A stretch of DNA of 64,000 bases, from positions 4,092,594 through 4,156,593 of the forward strand of contig CP073749.1 in NCBI GenBank assembly GCA_024398055.1, in the 5' to 3' direction. The stretch's first letter is position 1. The number at the start of each line of letters is the position of its first letter. The translations under genes and the position numbers were made by a program. The notes below the pieces were generated by a model that did not search any database, was not told the DNA's origin, and saw only the letters and a list, made by a program, of their open reading frames with translations. Origin of the DNA: a bacterium SCSIO 12741. Its GTDB lineage: Bacteria; Bacteroidota; Bacteroidia; Flavobacteriales_G; Salibacteraceae. Below, in pieces: positions 17,917 through 27,279 of the stretch.

Positions 17917-19386
17917 ATGAAAAAACTGCTCGTTGGTCTTTTGCTTTTTAGTTCTTTCATTCAGGCCCAATCCAATGCCGATAGTTTACTCACTGTTTGG
18001 AACGATAGCAGTCTCTCGGATTCGATTCGGGTGGAGGCGCTTCAAACCCATTTGTTTAAAGGCTTGCTATTCTCTCAGCCGGATAGTGCCGCCATATTGG
18101 CTCGGGAATTAACCGATTTTTCCAGAGATTCCCGCTATTTAAAAGGCGTTGTTAAAGGGCTTAATTTACAGGGTATTGCTCATGCCATTCAAGGGCAATA
18201 TGATGAAGCCATTGCCAAATATGAGCAGGGAATTAAGCTGGCCGATTCGATTGATGAACCCAGAATGGTTAGCAGTATGCGGGGTAATCTTGGGGGTATT
18301 TATTACAATCAAGGCGATTTTTTTCATGCTTTGGAAATCCACCAAAAGAGCCTGAATACCCACCAAGAAAAGAATGACACTTTAGGCATGGCCAACTCCT
18401 TAAACAGCTTGTCTGGGATTTATTATCACTTGGGTGATATGGAGAAGGCCTTGAATAGTTATCGACGCAGTCATGATCACTTTCAACAGATCAACAACAT
18501 CAATGGGGTAGCCTTATCGAAACTTAATATAGGGCTCATTCTTTTGGAACAGGGTCAGGTTGATTCAGCCCTCGTACTTTTTGATCAAGGGTTGGAAATG
18601 AATAAGGAAATCGGAAATCGACTGATGGAAATGTCTGCCCATGAATATATGGCAGCTGCCTATGACCTGAAGGGTGACTCTGCCAAGGTTTACGAATATT
18701 ATGAACAGGCGCTGCTCATTAGCCAAGAAATGAACAGCAAAAAAAACAATGCTTCCATATTGATTTCGCTCGGTCGATTGGAGCTCGGTAAAAACAACTT
18801 AACGCAAGCCAAGCAACATGCTGCGGACGCAGAGAAACTATGCCTGGAAATTGAAGTACTTAAAGAAAGCAGTGAGTTGTACTTGTTACTCTCTCAAATT
18901 GCCGAAAAGGAAGGACGGAACGCTGATGCCTTGACCTTCTACAAAAGTCATATATCCTATCTCGACAGCTTAAAGTCGGATGATGTAAAAAAACAAATTG
19001 CCCAAACGGAAAGTAGAGCTCAATTTGAAAAGGAGCAACTCATCAAAGAGCAGGAACAGCAGGAAGCAGCCCGCCTGAATGCGGAGGCAAAATCGAGAAG
19101 GGATACCTTGCAGTATTCGGGAATAGGAGTGGGGCTGTTGAGTTTGTTTGGCCTTACATTTTTGCTTGGTCGGGTTCATCTACCAGCCTGGAGTCTTGAG
19201 CTGGCGGTGTTTTTGCCCATCTTGATCCTTTTCGAGTTTCTGCTCGTTGTCACAGACCCCTGGGTGGATCAAATCTCCAATGGCGAACCTTTGATCAAGT
19301 TGGGGGTTAACGTCCTTTTGGCGGGTATGATTTTTCCGTTGCACAGCCTTTTTGAGCGGGTTTTGAAAAGGTATTTAGGGCAATAA
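17917..19386 (+). CDS. TPR membrane protein with short multi-TM C-terminal domain (paralogue 2)
   Basis: A 489-residue paralogue of the divergent neighbour. The ATG at 17917 begins the signal MKKLLVGLLLFSSFIQAQ; an in-frame TTG at 17908 is less likely. Six TPRs follow, then a Q/E/K-rich coiled coil and the shared membrane tail: RDTLQYSGIGVGLLSLFG, LAVFLPILILFEFLLVVTDP and LLAGMIFPLHSLFERVLKR. The C-terminal ~110 residues are far more similar between the paralogues than the TPRs, so the membrane domain is the constrained part. The 100-bp divergent spacer must carry both promoters, so the two may be co-regulated. Role unknown. Confidence 0.82.
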   Translation: MKKLLVGLLLFSSFIQAQSNADSLLTVWNDSSLSDSIRVEALQTHLFKGLLFSQPDSAAILARELTDFSRDSRYLKGVVKGLNLQGIAHAIQGQYDEAIAKYEQGIKLADSIDEPRMVSSMRGNLGGIYYNQGDFFHALEIHQKSLNTHQEKNDTLGMANSLNSLSGIYYHLGDMEKALNSYRRSHDHFQQINNINGVALSKLNIGLILLEQGQVDSALVLFDQGLEMNKEIGNRLMEMSAHEYMAAAYDLKGDSAKVYEYYEQALLISQEMNSKKNNASILISLGRLELGKNNLTQAKQHAADAEKLCLEIEVLKESSELYLLLSQIAEKEGRNADALTFYKSHISYLDSLKSDDVKKQIAQTESRAQFEKEQLIKEQEQQEAARLNAEAKSRRDTLQYSGIGVGLLSLFGLTFLLGRVHLPAWSLELAVFLPILILFEFLLVVTDPWVDQISNGEPLIKLGVNVLLAGMIFPLHSLFERVLKRYLGQ

Positions 19387-19602
19387 TCTTACAGGTTATA
19401 CAGTTAGTGTAGTTAATTGTGATTTTAGTTTAGGTGGTTTGATTTAAGTGTCTTGTAATGAGGGTGTTTGTTCTTGGAGTTGAAGCATGTCTGGCATTCC
19501 AAATGCCTTTTTGTGTGTCGATTTAATTTAATTATCCATCCTTGTCAATCACGTTATCCAGCTTCGTAAATTCACTGGCTTAACAACTATAAACAAACTA
19601 TC

Positions 19603-22600
19603 ATGAAACTTACAATTCAACTCATCTTGGGAGCAGTCCTTTGTGTCTTGTTTCCTAATCTTTCTTTTTCTAACACCCCACCACCGACTCAGATAAATTC
19701 GGTGACCACAGGGACCAATTACAGCTATCCAGTTTCGCCTTCGGCTGGTAGTTTAATGGAATGGTCTGATCCCGCCAGTTGGGTGGGTGGCGTAGTACCC
19801 GGAGCGGGAGCAGAGGTGACCATTCCTTCCGGATCCGCCATTCTCATAGACCAGAATATTGAGGTGCAAGGGATACGGGTTCATGGACAACTTGTGGTTG
19901 ATCCGAATTTGACCCAAGTGGATATCAAAACTGAATATATTCTCATTTCTGGAAGTAATGCCTTGTTTGAATGGGGAACCGAAACAGCTCCGTTCAACGG
20001 TACTGGTACCCTTACTTTGGTGGGACAAAACCCGAGTACTATTCCCGGTGTTACCTCTATACCAGCGCAAAACTCTAAGGGAATTATGGCCATGATGGGA
20101 GGTACTCTTCACATTCATGGACTTTATAAGGACTCCTGGACACAGTTGAACCAAACGGCCTTCGAAGGGAGTTACGAGATTCAAGTTGCGCAAACCATAG
20201 ATGGGTGGCATGTTGGGGATTCAATTGCCATTGCCTCATCTGCGACCTACGATTTTGAACAAATGCCCTTTAATAGCGATGATGGACACCTTCAAGAGGC
20301 CGAAGTACACGAGATTGCTGGTGTTACCCCGATTGGAAATGATGTTATTATTGAACTGGTTGATCAGTTGGAATATAATCACTTTGGTGAGATTCAATCC
20401 TACAGCAATGGAAATCGCAGTTGGGAATTGGATCAGCGAACCGAAGTAGGCGTGCTTACCCGAAATATCAAAATTCAGGGAGACTTAAGTTCAGAAACTA
20501 CCCATCACGGTGGACATATCATGATTATGCTCAATTCCTATGGCTACGTATCTGGTGTGGAGCTCACCCGTATGGGACAAGAAAGCCTTAAGGCCCGCTA
20601 TCCCTTCCATTGGCATTTGGCCAAGGATGTGACTGGGCAATACATAAAGAACTGTTCCTTACACCACCTGTACTTCAGAGCAGTTACCGTTCACGGCTCT
20701 CAAAATGCCGTGGTCAACGATAATGTGGTTTTTGAAACCCAGGGTCATGCCATGTTCTTTGAAGATGCGGTTGAAAGCGGGGTGACCATGGATCACAACC
20801 TGGTCATGAACGTTCGTAGGCCTCCAAACGGAGTAGGTCCCAATTCATTCATTGGCTCTGATCGTGGAAATGTGAACATTCGTTTACGTGGACCGGGAGC
20901 TTTCTGGATTACTAACCCCGATAACACCATTACCAATAACCATGTAGCTGGAGTTCAGGGAACAGGATTTTGGTACGGAATGCCTACTGGACCTACCGGA
21001 CCTTCGGCCAATGATCCATCATACAATGGACTACAACCAGACCGCATAGCGATCAAGAAATTTGACAACAACTGCGCTCATGGAGCCATGACGGGCTTTC
21101 ATCAGGATCACGCCAACAACGATAACAGCAGCTCCGGAGTAGGCGGAGGTAACTACTTTGTTTCTTCAGCAATGGGTTGGCAATCGGTAACTAACTTTAC
21201 AGCCTATCACTGTTTTCGGGGCTGGTGGACACGTACCATTGGATTAGGTATTGATTTTCGGGAAACCGTTATGGCCGATTGCCCGGGACAAGGAATGTCA
21301 GTTACTTCCTTTGAGGGGAGAACCACCAATTCTTTGTTTGTAGGCCACAGTGCCAATGCGCCCTTTGGCTCTACCCACTTTCCGAATCAGGCCATCTCTT
21401 TGTACGATGGCTACATTGCCGCCTACGAATGCCACTTTGCCGATTTTGATTGGACGGAGCAGTCGGTTTTTGCCATGATTGGAGGACGGGGCAACCGAAC
21501 AAACAATGTGTTTACTGGTTGCACCTTTTCACCCAATTCCAAGTTGTATGATCCCAGTCAAATTCCAGTGCGATCCGTACGTTTGATGTCCGTGGCTCAT
21601 GATAAAGATGGGGTTTTTACTCAACCCTGGGGTGCGGTTTGTGTGTATCACCCCTTCTTTGTGGACGACGTGCATTTTTCTCAACAAGGAAACGCTAAGA
21701 GCTATAAGACCAATGAACACTTCGCTGCTTTAAGAATTTACCACAACTACAGTTTGTATTATCCGCCACCAAGCACCAATCCCGATGCAGGAACCCAGTA
21801 TATGGAGTGGGGTGACGGACACTGTATCCACTTGGATGAACGTCTCCAACAGAAGTCTCAAATGGCCGTGGTACCCAATATTGGTAGGATCTATAAGCTA
21901 CGTATGATCGACGGCGTTCCAAGTCCTCTGGACCTTCATTTGAAGTATGCCAGAAACGGAGATGTTTTTGATCTCCAAATTCTTGACTCACCTGATGCGT
22001 TAAGTGTATCCACTTCGGGTTATGTGGCCAAAAGTAGCGAAAGCCAAGTATGGTCTTCGGCAACCAATGCTTACTACTGGAATCCGGCCACCCATGTTTT
22101 GTCCATTCGTATGAAACCTACTGGAGGTGGCATAGGAACTGAAACCACGTTAACAGCTACGTCTAATGTGCAGGTTACCGGAGGAACCAAGTCAGCGCTT
22201 CTGGCTCGTCCGTCGAGGCCTTTTGGTGGAACGCCGCGCTCTGAGAATACCAAGGTAGAGGCGGAATGGTATGACTACGGCGGGCAAAATGTGGCCTATT
22301 ACAAGGCCATTCCTCAAGGGCTTAATCACTACATCAATCAGGTTCCCGATCCGGTTGATAAGAAGCTCAATCGCCGTGAATTGCAACATGGTCGCTTGGG
22401 GGAAATGCTAAGGCTTTACAAAAGTCCTGGTGGAGATTTGGCCGTAAAAGATCTCGATGATGGAGACTATGTTAACTATACCTTCTATAGCCCTAAAGGC
22501 TTTAGTCATGACCTCATGCTTCATTACGCCTGGCGAAATGGAGGCGAAATAGAAGTATACGTTAACGGTAAGCCTAGTTGGACCGCGCCGCAGATCTTAT

Positions 22601-23040
22601 CATCTACCGGTAGTAACACCACGTTTACTACCGTTTTGTTGCCAGCGGTAACCCTTCAGCCTGGATACAACGTGGTTCAAATTCGGCCGTATACAGATGA
22701 TTTCTCCATGGATTGGTTTTCCATTGGCGCCCCAGATCCCATTGCGCCACCAGCTCCTGTATGCAAGAAGTCGTTAAGTACCACCGCAGAATTGGACGTG
22801 GAGCTTGAAGAGACCATCCAGGTCTATCCTAATCCTGTTGTTGGTGATTATGTCACCGTAGAGCTTTCACAAGTGGGGGCCCAGGATGAGGTTCAACTGT
22901 TGGATCCCCTTGGCAAGGTTTGCTGGACCGGCCATGCGGAAAAGTCCATGCGGGTTGAAATCCCGGCGGAGTCAGGAGTTTACCTCTTAAAGATCCAAAG
23001 CGAACTTCAAGGAGAGTTGACCTACCGAATAATTCGGTGA
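19603..23040 (+). CDS. T9SS-secreted G8/beta-helix protein resembling CEMIP/TMEM2, with CBM-like domain
   Basis: A 1145-residue secreted protein. Signal MKLTIQLILGAVLCVLFPNLSFS; then a G8 domain (WSDPASWVGGVVPGAGAEVT, residues ~50-165) with its conserved tryptophans and glycines; then a right-handed beta-helix (~230-700). Segments such as RAVTVHGSQNAVVNDN, FETQGHAMFFEDAVE and MDHNLVMN closely follow the layout of animal CEMIP/TMEM2, proteins linked to hyaluronan depolymerisation. A CBM6/35-like domain comes at ~885-1040 (VEAEWYDYGGQNVAYY, LRLYKSPGGDLAV, DDGDYVNYTF), and a type A sorting domain (VYPNPVVGDYVTVEL) ends it. A surface glycan-binding or glycan-cleaving role is inferred. The gene is monocistronic and followed by a strong terminator. 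Confidence 0.85.
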   Translation: MKLTIQLILGAVLCVLFPNLSFSNTPPPTQINSVTTGTNYSYPVSPSAGSLMEWSDPASWVGGVVPGAGAEVTIPSGSAILIDQNIEVQGIRVHGQLVVDPNLTQVDIKTEYILISGSNALFEWGTETAPFNGTGTLTLVGQNPSTIPGVTSIPAQNSKGIMAMMGGTLHIHGLYKDSWTQLNQTAFEGSYEIQVAQTIDGWHVGDSIAIASSATYDFEQMPFNSDDGHLQEAEVHEIAGVTPIGNDVIIELVDQLEYNHFGEIQSYSNGNRSWELDQRTEVGVLTRNIKIQGDLSSETTHHGGHIMIMLNSYGYVSGVELTRMGQESLKARYPFHWHLAKDVTGQYIKNCSLHHLYFRAVTVHGSQNAVVNDNVVFETQGHAMFFEDAVESGVTMDHNLVMNVRRPPNGVGPNSFIGSDRGNVNIRLRGPGAFWITNPDNTITNNHVAGVQGTGFWYGMPTGPTGPSANDPSYNGLQPDRIAIKKFDNNCAHGAMTGFHQDHANNDNSSSGVGGGNYFVSSAMGWQSVTNFTAYHCFRGWWTRTIGLGIDFRETVMADCPGQGMSVTSFEGRTTNSLFVGHSANAPFGSTHFPNQAISLYDGYIAAYECHFADFDWTEQSVFAMIGGRGNRTNNVFTGCTFSPNSKLYDPSQIPVRSVRLMSVAHDKDGVFTQPWGAVCVYHPFFVDDVHFSQQGNAKSYKTNEHFAALRIYHNYSLYYPPPSTNPDAGTQYMEWGDGHCIHLDERLQQKSQMAVVPNIGRIYKLRMIDGVPSPLDLHLKYARNGDVFDLQILDSPDALSVSTSGYVAKSSESQVWSSATNAYYWNPATHVLSIRMKPTGGGIGTETTLTATSNVQVTGGTKSALLARPSRPFGGTPRSENTKVEAEWYDYGGQNVAYYKAIPQGLNHYINQVPDPVDKKLNRRELQHGRLGEMLRLYKSPGGDLAVKDLDDGDYVNYTFYSPKGFSHDLMLHYAWRNGGEIEVYVNGKPSWTAPQILSSTGSNTTFTTVLLPAVTLQPGYNVVQIRPYTDDFSMDWFSIGAPDPIAPPAPVCKKSLSTTAELDVELEETIQVYPNPVVGDYVTVELSQVGAQDEVQLLDPLGKVCWTGHAEKSMRVEIPAESGVYLLKIQSELQGELTYRIIR

Positions 23041-23074
23041 TTCCTTGGCTGATCTTAAAAACCTAAAATAGAGT

Positions 23075-23125
23075 AGCCCCAAGGCTTGCCGTAAGGAATT
23101 CTGGTAAGTTTTGGGGCTTTTTTAC
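23075..23125 (+). terminator. Strong intrinsic terminator
   Basis: AGCCCCAA (23075-23082) pairs perfectly with TTGGGGCT (23111-23118), followed by a run of T residues to 23123. Inner sequence GGCTTGCC...GGTAAG adds pairs. It terminates the G8 gene. Confidence 0.85.
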
Positions 23126-23214
23126 GACGCCTCTTTGGTGAGAAGAAACCAAGTCAGCTTGTACATTCCTTAAATCATGGGAAGCATTGTGGACAAAGAC
23201 TCCTGCAATCTCTG

Positions 23215-23276
23215 CTGTTCGGTCACTTCGGCTCACTTTACATGGTCTCGTGATTACGTACACTTTGTACAGCTTA
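23215..23276 (-). pseudogene. Relic of a TPR membrane gene (paralogue of 16452-17816)
   Basis: About 62 bp that closely match the coding strand of the TPR gene at 16452-17816 around its KVHVTMRDSVKSAEVTEQ region (window about 16846-16910). On minus it reads LYKVYVITR, then after a 2-nt indel an in-frame stop and AEVTEQ. The match is too degenerate to be coding and lies in the intergenic gap after the terminator. It implies a former third copy of this TPR family here. Confidence 0.6.
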
Positions 23277-23287
23277 GCGCAACTGCT

Positions 23288-25489
23288 TTAATAACAATCC
23301 GAAAGGATTTGGCCATTCTCTTCAAAATAGGTCAATGGCTGGCCCTGTTTTTCGGAAAGCATTTTATCCAAGTTATGCATCAGCCCATATCTCATGACCA
23401 AGGAACCGCACACCATCAAAACGGCACCGTCATGTAGAGATTCCACCAGAAAGGTCTTTTGTTCTTCAGCGAGCAGAAAATCCTGAATATAAATTGATTC
23501 TTCCCCCTTTTCTCTGGAAAATACAGCAGTGAACGACCGCAGCCGACCATCCGCTTGAACTTCGTTTATAAGGGGCTGGAACACATTCAAAACCGTTCTT
23601 GATCGACCGCCCCAAAACACATGAAAATCGGATTTGTTGGAATTTTCATACCCCATGCCAATAAATGGAGCGATGCCTGTACCGTTGCAGATGGCAATAA
23701 CCCGATGATTTTGGCTGGGAAAATGAAACTTAGCATTGGATTGAATTCGGGTTTGAACCGTTGAACCCACCGATAGTTGACTTAAATATCCGGAACACAA
23801 TCCATGCTTGTGCTTTCGAATGCTCAAGAGTACGTCTCCATCGCGATTTTTACCCACGGAATAGTATCGCTCAACCTCATCCTTAGTGGGCCTTATTGCA
23901 AGGAGGTCGCCGGCTTTCAATTTTGCTTTCTTGTTGCTTAGCGTTAATTGGTAATACTGATGATTGTCCTCTGTGGGATCAGTTCGTTTTTTCACCTTGA
24001 ATTCAGTGAGCTCCTCATCAGAATTCCGGATGTACTTCAAGTCTTCCTTTTCCAGAGAAATGCCCATTCGGTCGCACCAAACTCTCAACCAGTTCTCGAA
24101 GTCTGATTCGTGTTGTTTGTCAATTTTAACCAGGGGCTTAAAGGCATGGGTAGTTTGGCCTAAAAGGTCGTTAACCTCCTCCGCATATTTGCAAAATTCA
24201 GCGTATTCAGTAGAACCGAAACCCAGGACAGAGTAGTGAAAGGGACGGTTTTGAGATATGGAACGAAATCGTTCTTTAAACCGCTTGGCATTGCTTGGCG
24301 GCTCGCCCTTACCATAGGTAGAAGTAAAGATAATCAGCTGCTCCATTTGTTCATAAACCTGGTAGTTGTTCATGGTTTCCAGGTAGGCCTTAAACCCTTT
24401 ATGAAGCAGTAGCTTTTTAAACCGTTTTGCTTTTCGGGCAGAACTTCCGTTTTCTGAACCAACCAAAATGACGATGCTGCAATCTTGCTTCGGCAGGTTT
24501 CTGGTTTTTAGATTTCTCAAGCGTTTCCAGGCAATCATCGTTCCGGAAAAGAGAAAGAACAATATACCCAATGAAGCCAAGCCCAACACCAGAGACCAAA
24601 GAATGGAACCCTGGCCCGTGTGGAGGGTGTAACTGAGGTTCTTGAGTAGGAGAGGAGTGCCAAATTTGCGTTCATCGATGATGGCTCCCGAGAACTGGTC
24701 AATGGTTATTTCGCGATCCTTGAGTTGCAGCAGGAAATATTCTTCGGGATCGTCTGAAAAGGGAAATTGTAGATCTATAAGCTGGGTTAGCTTGGTGGCT
24801 TTAAACACTTCAAATTCCCTAATAGGTTTTAGCGTTTGATCCGTTGCGGGTTGATCTAAGGATCGTATCTCTGTGTGTGAAACCAGCTCAAACCGATACA
24901 TGGAAAGGTAGGTGCCTGATAAGGCAATGATCACAATTACGGGTAGTGATACTCGTCCAAAAATCAAATGCCAATAGGAGTAAAATCCGTGCTTTTTTAC
25001 CCGGGAGAAGAAATGTCGGATGCCCAATTGCTGACGGATGACCAGGAAAATACCCGAGAGGGCAATAAACAGGAGGAGGAAGGAGCAGATTCCGACCAGC
25101 AGGCGGCCTGTTTCTTTTAGAAACAAGGATCGATGCAGCTTTCTGGAAAAGGTATAAATGGCCGGTATTTCTTCCACTTCATCCAGCCGCAATCCGGAGT
25201 TAGGGTCGATATGAAAGGTTAAAAAGTCGCCACTTTGGTCAATGACGGAAATTTGTAAAAACTCCCGATTATCCACTTTCATTTCAATCAGGTCGCCATG
25301 CTGGCTCTTCAGTGTATCCAATAAGACTGCTAAGGAAGTACCATCACCATGACTAATGTGGTGGGGATCCAGTTTATTCTGAACCGGTTCAAACGACAAA
25401 ATCACCCCGGTAATGGAGGTGATTAGCAAAAAAATGGAACAAACCACAGCCAGAAACAGGTGGGCTGTCCGCCAAAACGATCGGATCAT
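23288..25489 (-). CDS. PepSY-TM / flavodoxin / FAD-NAD reductase fusion
   Basis: A 733-residue membrane flavoprotein. The N-terminal half is a PepSY_TM module: TM1 (LFLAVVCSIFLLITSITGVIL), periplasmic PepSY segments and three more TMs, with histidines near helix ends (RKLHRSLF, YSYWHLIFGR, SYTLHTGQGS) that could ligate haem. The cytosolic half has a flavodoxin domain (VILVGSENGSSARKAKRF; FTSTYGKGEPPSNAKRF) and a sulfite-reductase-like FAD/NADPH domain (ERYYSVGKNRDGD; CNGTGIAPFIGMG; VFWGGRSR; VMVCGS-like LMVCGSLVMR). It should carry electrons from NADPH via FAD and FMN across the inner membrane, a design associated with reductive iron or haem uptake. It is the last gene of a four-gene operon under a Fur-like palindrome. 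Confidence 0.87.
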   Translation of the reverse strand: MIRSFWRTAHLFLAVVCSIFLLITSITGVILSFEPVQNKLDPHHISHGDGTSLAVLLDTLKSQHGDLIEMKVDNREFLQISVIDQSGDFLTFHIDPNSGLRLDEVEEIPAIYTFSRKLHRSLFLKETGRLLVGICSFLLLFIALSGIFLVIRQQLGIRHFFSRVKKHGFYSYWHLIFGRVSLPVIVIIALSGTYLSMYRFELVSHTEIRSLDQPATDQTLKPIREFEVFKATKLTQLIDLQFPFSDDPEEYFLLQLKDREITIDQFSGAIIDERKFGTPLLLKNLSYTLHTGQGSILWSLVLGLASLGILFFLFSGTMIAWKRLRNLKTRNLPKQDCSIVILVGSENGSSARKAKRFKKLLLHKGFKAYLETMNNYQVYEQMEQLIIFTSTYGKGEPPSNAKRFKERFRSISQNRPFHYSVLGFGSTEYAEFCKYAEEVNDLLGQTTHAFKPLVKIDKQHESDFENWLRVWCDRMGISLEKEDLKYIRNSDEELTEFKVKKRTDPTEDNHQYYQLTLSNKKAKLKAGDLLAIRPTKDEVERYYSVGKNRDGDVLLSIRKHKHGLCSGYLSQLSVGSTVQTRIQSNAKFHFPSQNHRVIAICNGTGIAPFIGMGYENSNKSDFHVFWGGRSRTVLNVFQPLINEVQADGRLRSFTAVFSREKGEESIYIQDFLLAEEQKTFLVESLHDGAVLMVCGSLVMRYGLMHNLDKMLSEKQGQPLTYFEENGQILSDCY

Positions 25490-25504
25490 ACCCGAACTAA
25501 ATCA

Positions 25505-25987
25505 TTATTGAGGAAGTAAGCGGATATACCGGATAAATCCTTTGCCATTAAACTTCTTCTGCAAATTGGATGTGGTAAGTTCAAACTCGACGTCTTTTTC
25601 GTGGTAATTTTTCGCTTCAACTGCGGACTCAAACCGAATACGATAGCCTTTATCAATTTTGGATTCGTCTACTTCAAAAACGGTAATGGCTCTTTCTCCA
25701 CCCGAAATGGTACTTCCGGTAATTCCATCCAAAGGAATTCGATTTCTACCGTAAAACTTCCACCAGGATGAGATCTCATAATACCATTCATCGTCATCTC
25801 CCTGAACGTAAAGGGTCTCATCATACTTGCCTTCCGGGTTAATCAGAGAAATGATGACATAAGCTCCTTCTCCTTCATAATTTTCCATTTGAATCATGCA
25901 TTTAACCTTCTTCCCATCAAGGGTGGAGAAGGCAAACACAGTTGTTATCATGGCGAAGAATAGGACAATTTTAAGTGTCTTTTTCAT
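25505..25987 (-). CDS. DUF2271 family periplasmic protein
   Basis: A 160-residue exported protein with a Sec signal (MKKTLKIVLFFAMITTVFAF). The mature part shows the DUF2271 pattern: VKCMIQMENYEGEG, then VIISLINPEGKYDETLYVQG, SSWWKFYGRN and DGITGSTISGGE. Members form a small beta-sandwich and are repeatedly found beside PepSY-TM reductases in Bacteroidota and Proteobacteria. It sits 15 nt upstream of the PepSY-flavoreductase and 5 nt after the ankyrin gene. I infer a periplasmic partner of the reductase in metal handling; no biochemical role is established. Confidence 0.85.
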   Translation of the reverse strand: MKKTLKIVLFFAMITTVFAFSTLDGKKVKCMIQMENYEGEGAYVIISLINPEGKYDETLYVQGDDDEWYYEISSWWKFYGRNRIPLDGITGSTISGGERAITVFEVDESKIDKGYRIRFESAVEAKNYHEKDVEFELTTSNLQKKFNGKGFIRYIRLLPQ

Positions 25988-25992
25988 AGCAA

Positions 25993-27276
25993 TTACTTCA
26001 AAAAATCAGTAGATACGTTGTTTTGCTTCAAAAGCTCGTTTTCCAGAGCCAGGTCCAAAGCAGATTCTTCAAATTCTGTTTTTAAGGATTTATCCGCACC
26101 GTGATCCAGCAGGCATTTTAACACGGCGTCGTCCTTCGACGTCATAGCAGCCAGGTGCAAGGGAGTAAGGCCATCTTTGGTACGGCTATTTATACCTCGA
26201 CCTTCGGCGAGCAACATTTTCAATATTTCGATATTACCTCTCTTGGCGGCCAGGTGAATGGCATTCTCTCCTTTTTCATTCGCCACCAAAACATCGGCCT
26301 TGCTGTCGATAAAAAACTGAACGATTTCCGCCTTATTTCTACTCACCACCGAGTGAAAGGCCGTATTTCCCTTCTCATCCGCCTGATTACTGCTGATTCC
26401 GTAATCCAGGAAAAAGTCAAAAACCTCCTGGTTATTACCATAGCCAGCAAGATAATGCAATGCTGAACGGTTCTCCTCATCAACGGCTCCAGGGGAAACG
26501 CCCAGATCCATCAGGTAGGAGAAAGTGGCCAGATCGTTCTTCTTGGAGCGAGTTCCCCGAGCTGCAAACAACATGGCAGCGCTGTTATTGGCCTTTGGAT
26601 CCATTCCTCGCTTGAGCAGGTATTCCATCATAAACGTATTCCCGGTAGTAGACGCATACACGAATGCATTGTTACCCTTCTTATCCAGGTCTTTGATCGA
26701 CAGGCCTTTTTGGGTGAAATATTCCAGCAATTCGTTGGTATTGATGTAAGGCATCATCAGCAGCAGGGAAGAGGCACCGGATTTACTATTCTCCTTTCCC
26801 ATATCCGATCCGTGCTGAATGCATAAATCGTAGAGCTCCGTATTCGTTTGGCCTGTTGTGGCCGCGAAGGTGAGCAGACTGTATCCGTGATCATCGATCA
26901 AATCAGTTGCAGCTCCTTGTGCAATGAGTTCTTTCATTAACTCCAGGTTTCCCTTGTAAGCTGCCCAAAAAATGGGAGTACGTCCATCATGGGAACGTTT
27001 GTTTACCCCATTTCCGTCCTGCTTAAGCAGGTACCAAACGGTTTTGTTGGAAGCCTGCTCGATGATGGCCCAGGTAACGGCGTCAAACTTGTGTCTGTTA
27101 AAGGCTGCGGGATCGTTTCCTTTTTTGATATCCGCCTTTACCTGTTTGATAGAGGGATTACTTGTCCAGTAGGCACGTTCCACAAAAACATTGTTATCCT
27201 GGGCCTTACCTGAATGAGTAAGTAGGAAAAGACTCAGGAAAACGGTTGCAAGTGTCCCGGTGAATTTTGCGGGCAT
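25993..27276 (-). CDS. Secreted ankyrin-repeat protein
   Basis: A 427-residue protein with a signal (FTGTLATVFLSLFLLTHSGKAQ) and about ten ankyrin repeats, e.g. DGRTPIFWAAYKGNLELMKE, NRSALHYLAGYGNNQEVFDF and DGLTPLHLAAMTSKDDAVLK. It is therefore periplasmic, where ankyrin repeats typically mediate protein-protein contact. It starts 3 nt after the DUF6607 gene and ends 5 nt before the DUF2271 gene. In other bacteria periplasmic ankyrin proteins occur with catalase or metal-redox genes; here I infer a scaffold for the reductase system. Confidence 0.87.
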   Translation of the reverse strand: MPAKFTGTLATVFLSLFLLTHSGKAQDNNVFVERAYWTSNPSIKQVKADIKKGNDPAAFNRHKFDAVTWAIIEQASNKTVWYLLKQDGNGVNKRSHDGRTPIFWAAYKGNLELMKELIAQGAATDLIDDHGYSLLTFAATTGQTNTELYDLCIQHGSDMGKENSKSGASSLLLMMPYINTNELLEYFTQKGLSIKDLDKKGNNAFVYASTTGNTFMMEYLLKRGMDPKANNSAAMLFAARGTRSKKNDLATFSYLMDLGVSPGAVDEENRSALHYLAGYGNNQEVFDFFLDYGISSNQADEKGNTAFHSVVSRNKAEIVQFFIDSKADVLVANEKGENAIHLAAKRGNIEILKMLLAEGRGINSRTKDGLTPLHLAAMTSKDDAVLKCLLDHGADKSLKTEFEESALDLALENELLKQNNVSTDFLK

Positions 27277-27279
27277 GAC

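Noticed and set aside
21695-22063. A 122-codon minus-strand frame within the G8 gene
   Set aside because: It is antisense to a well-supported coding region and shows no family features.
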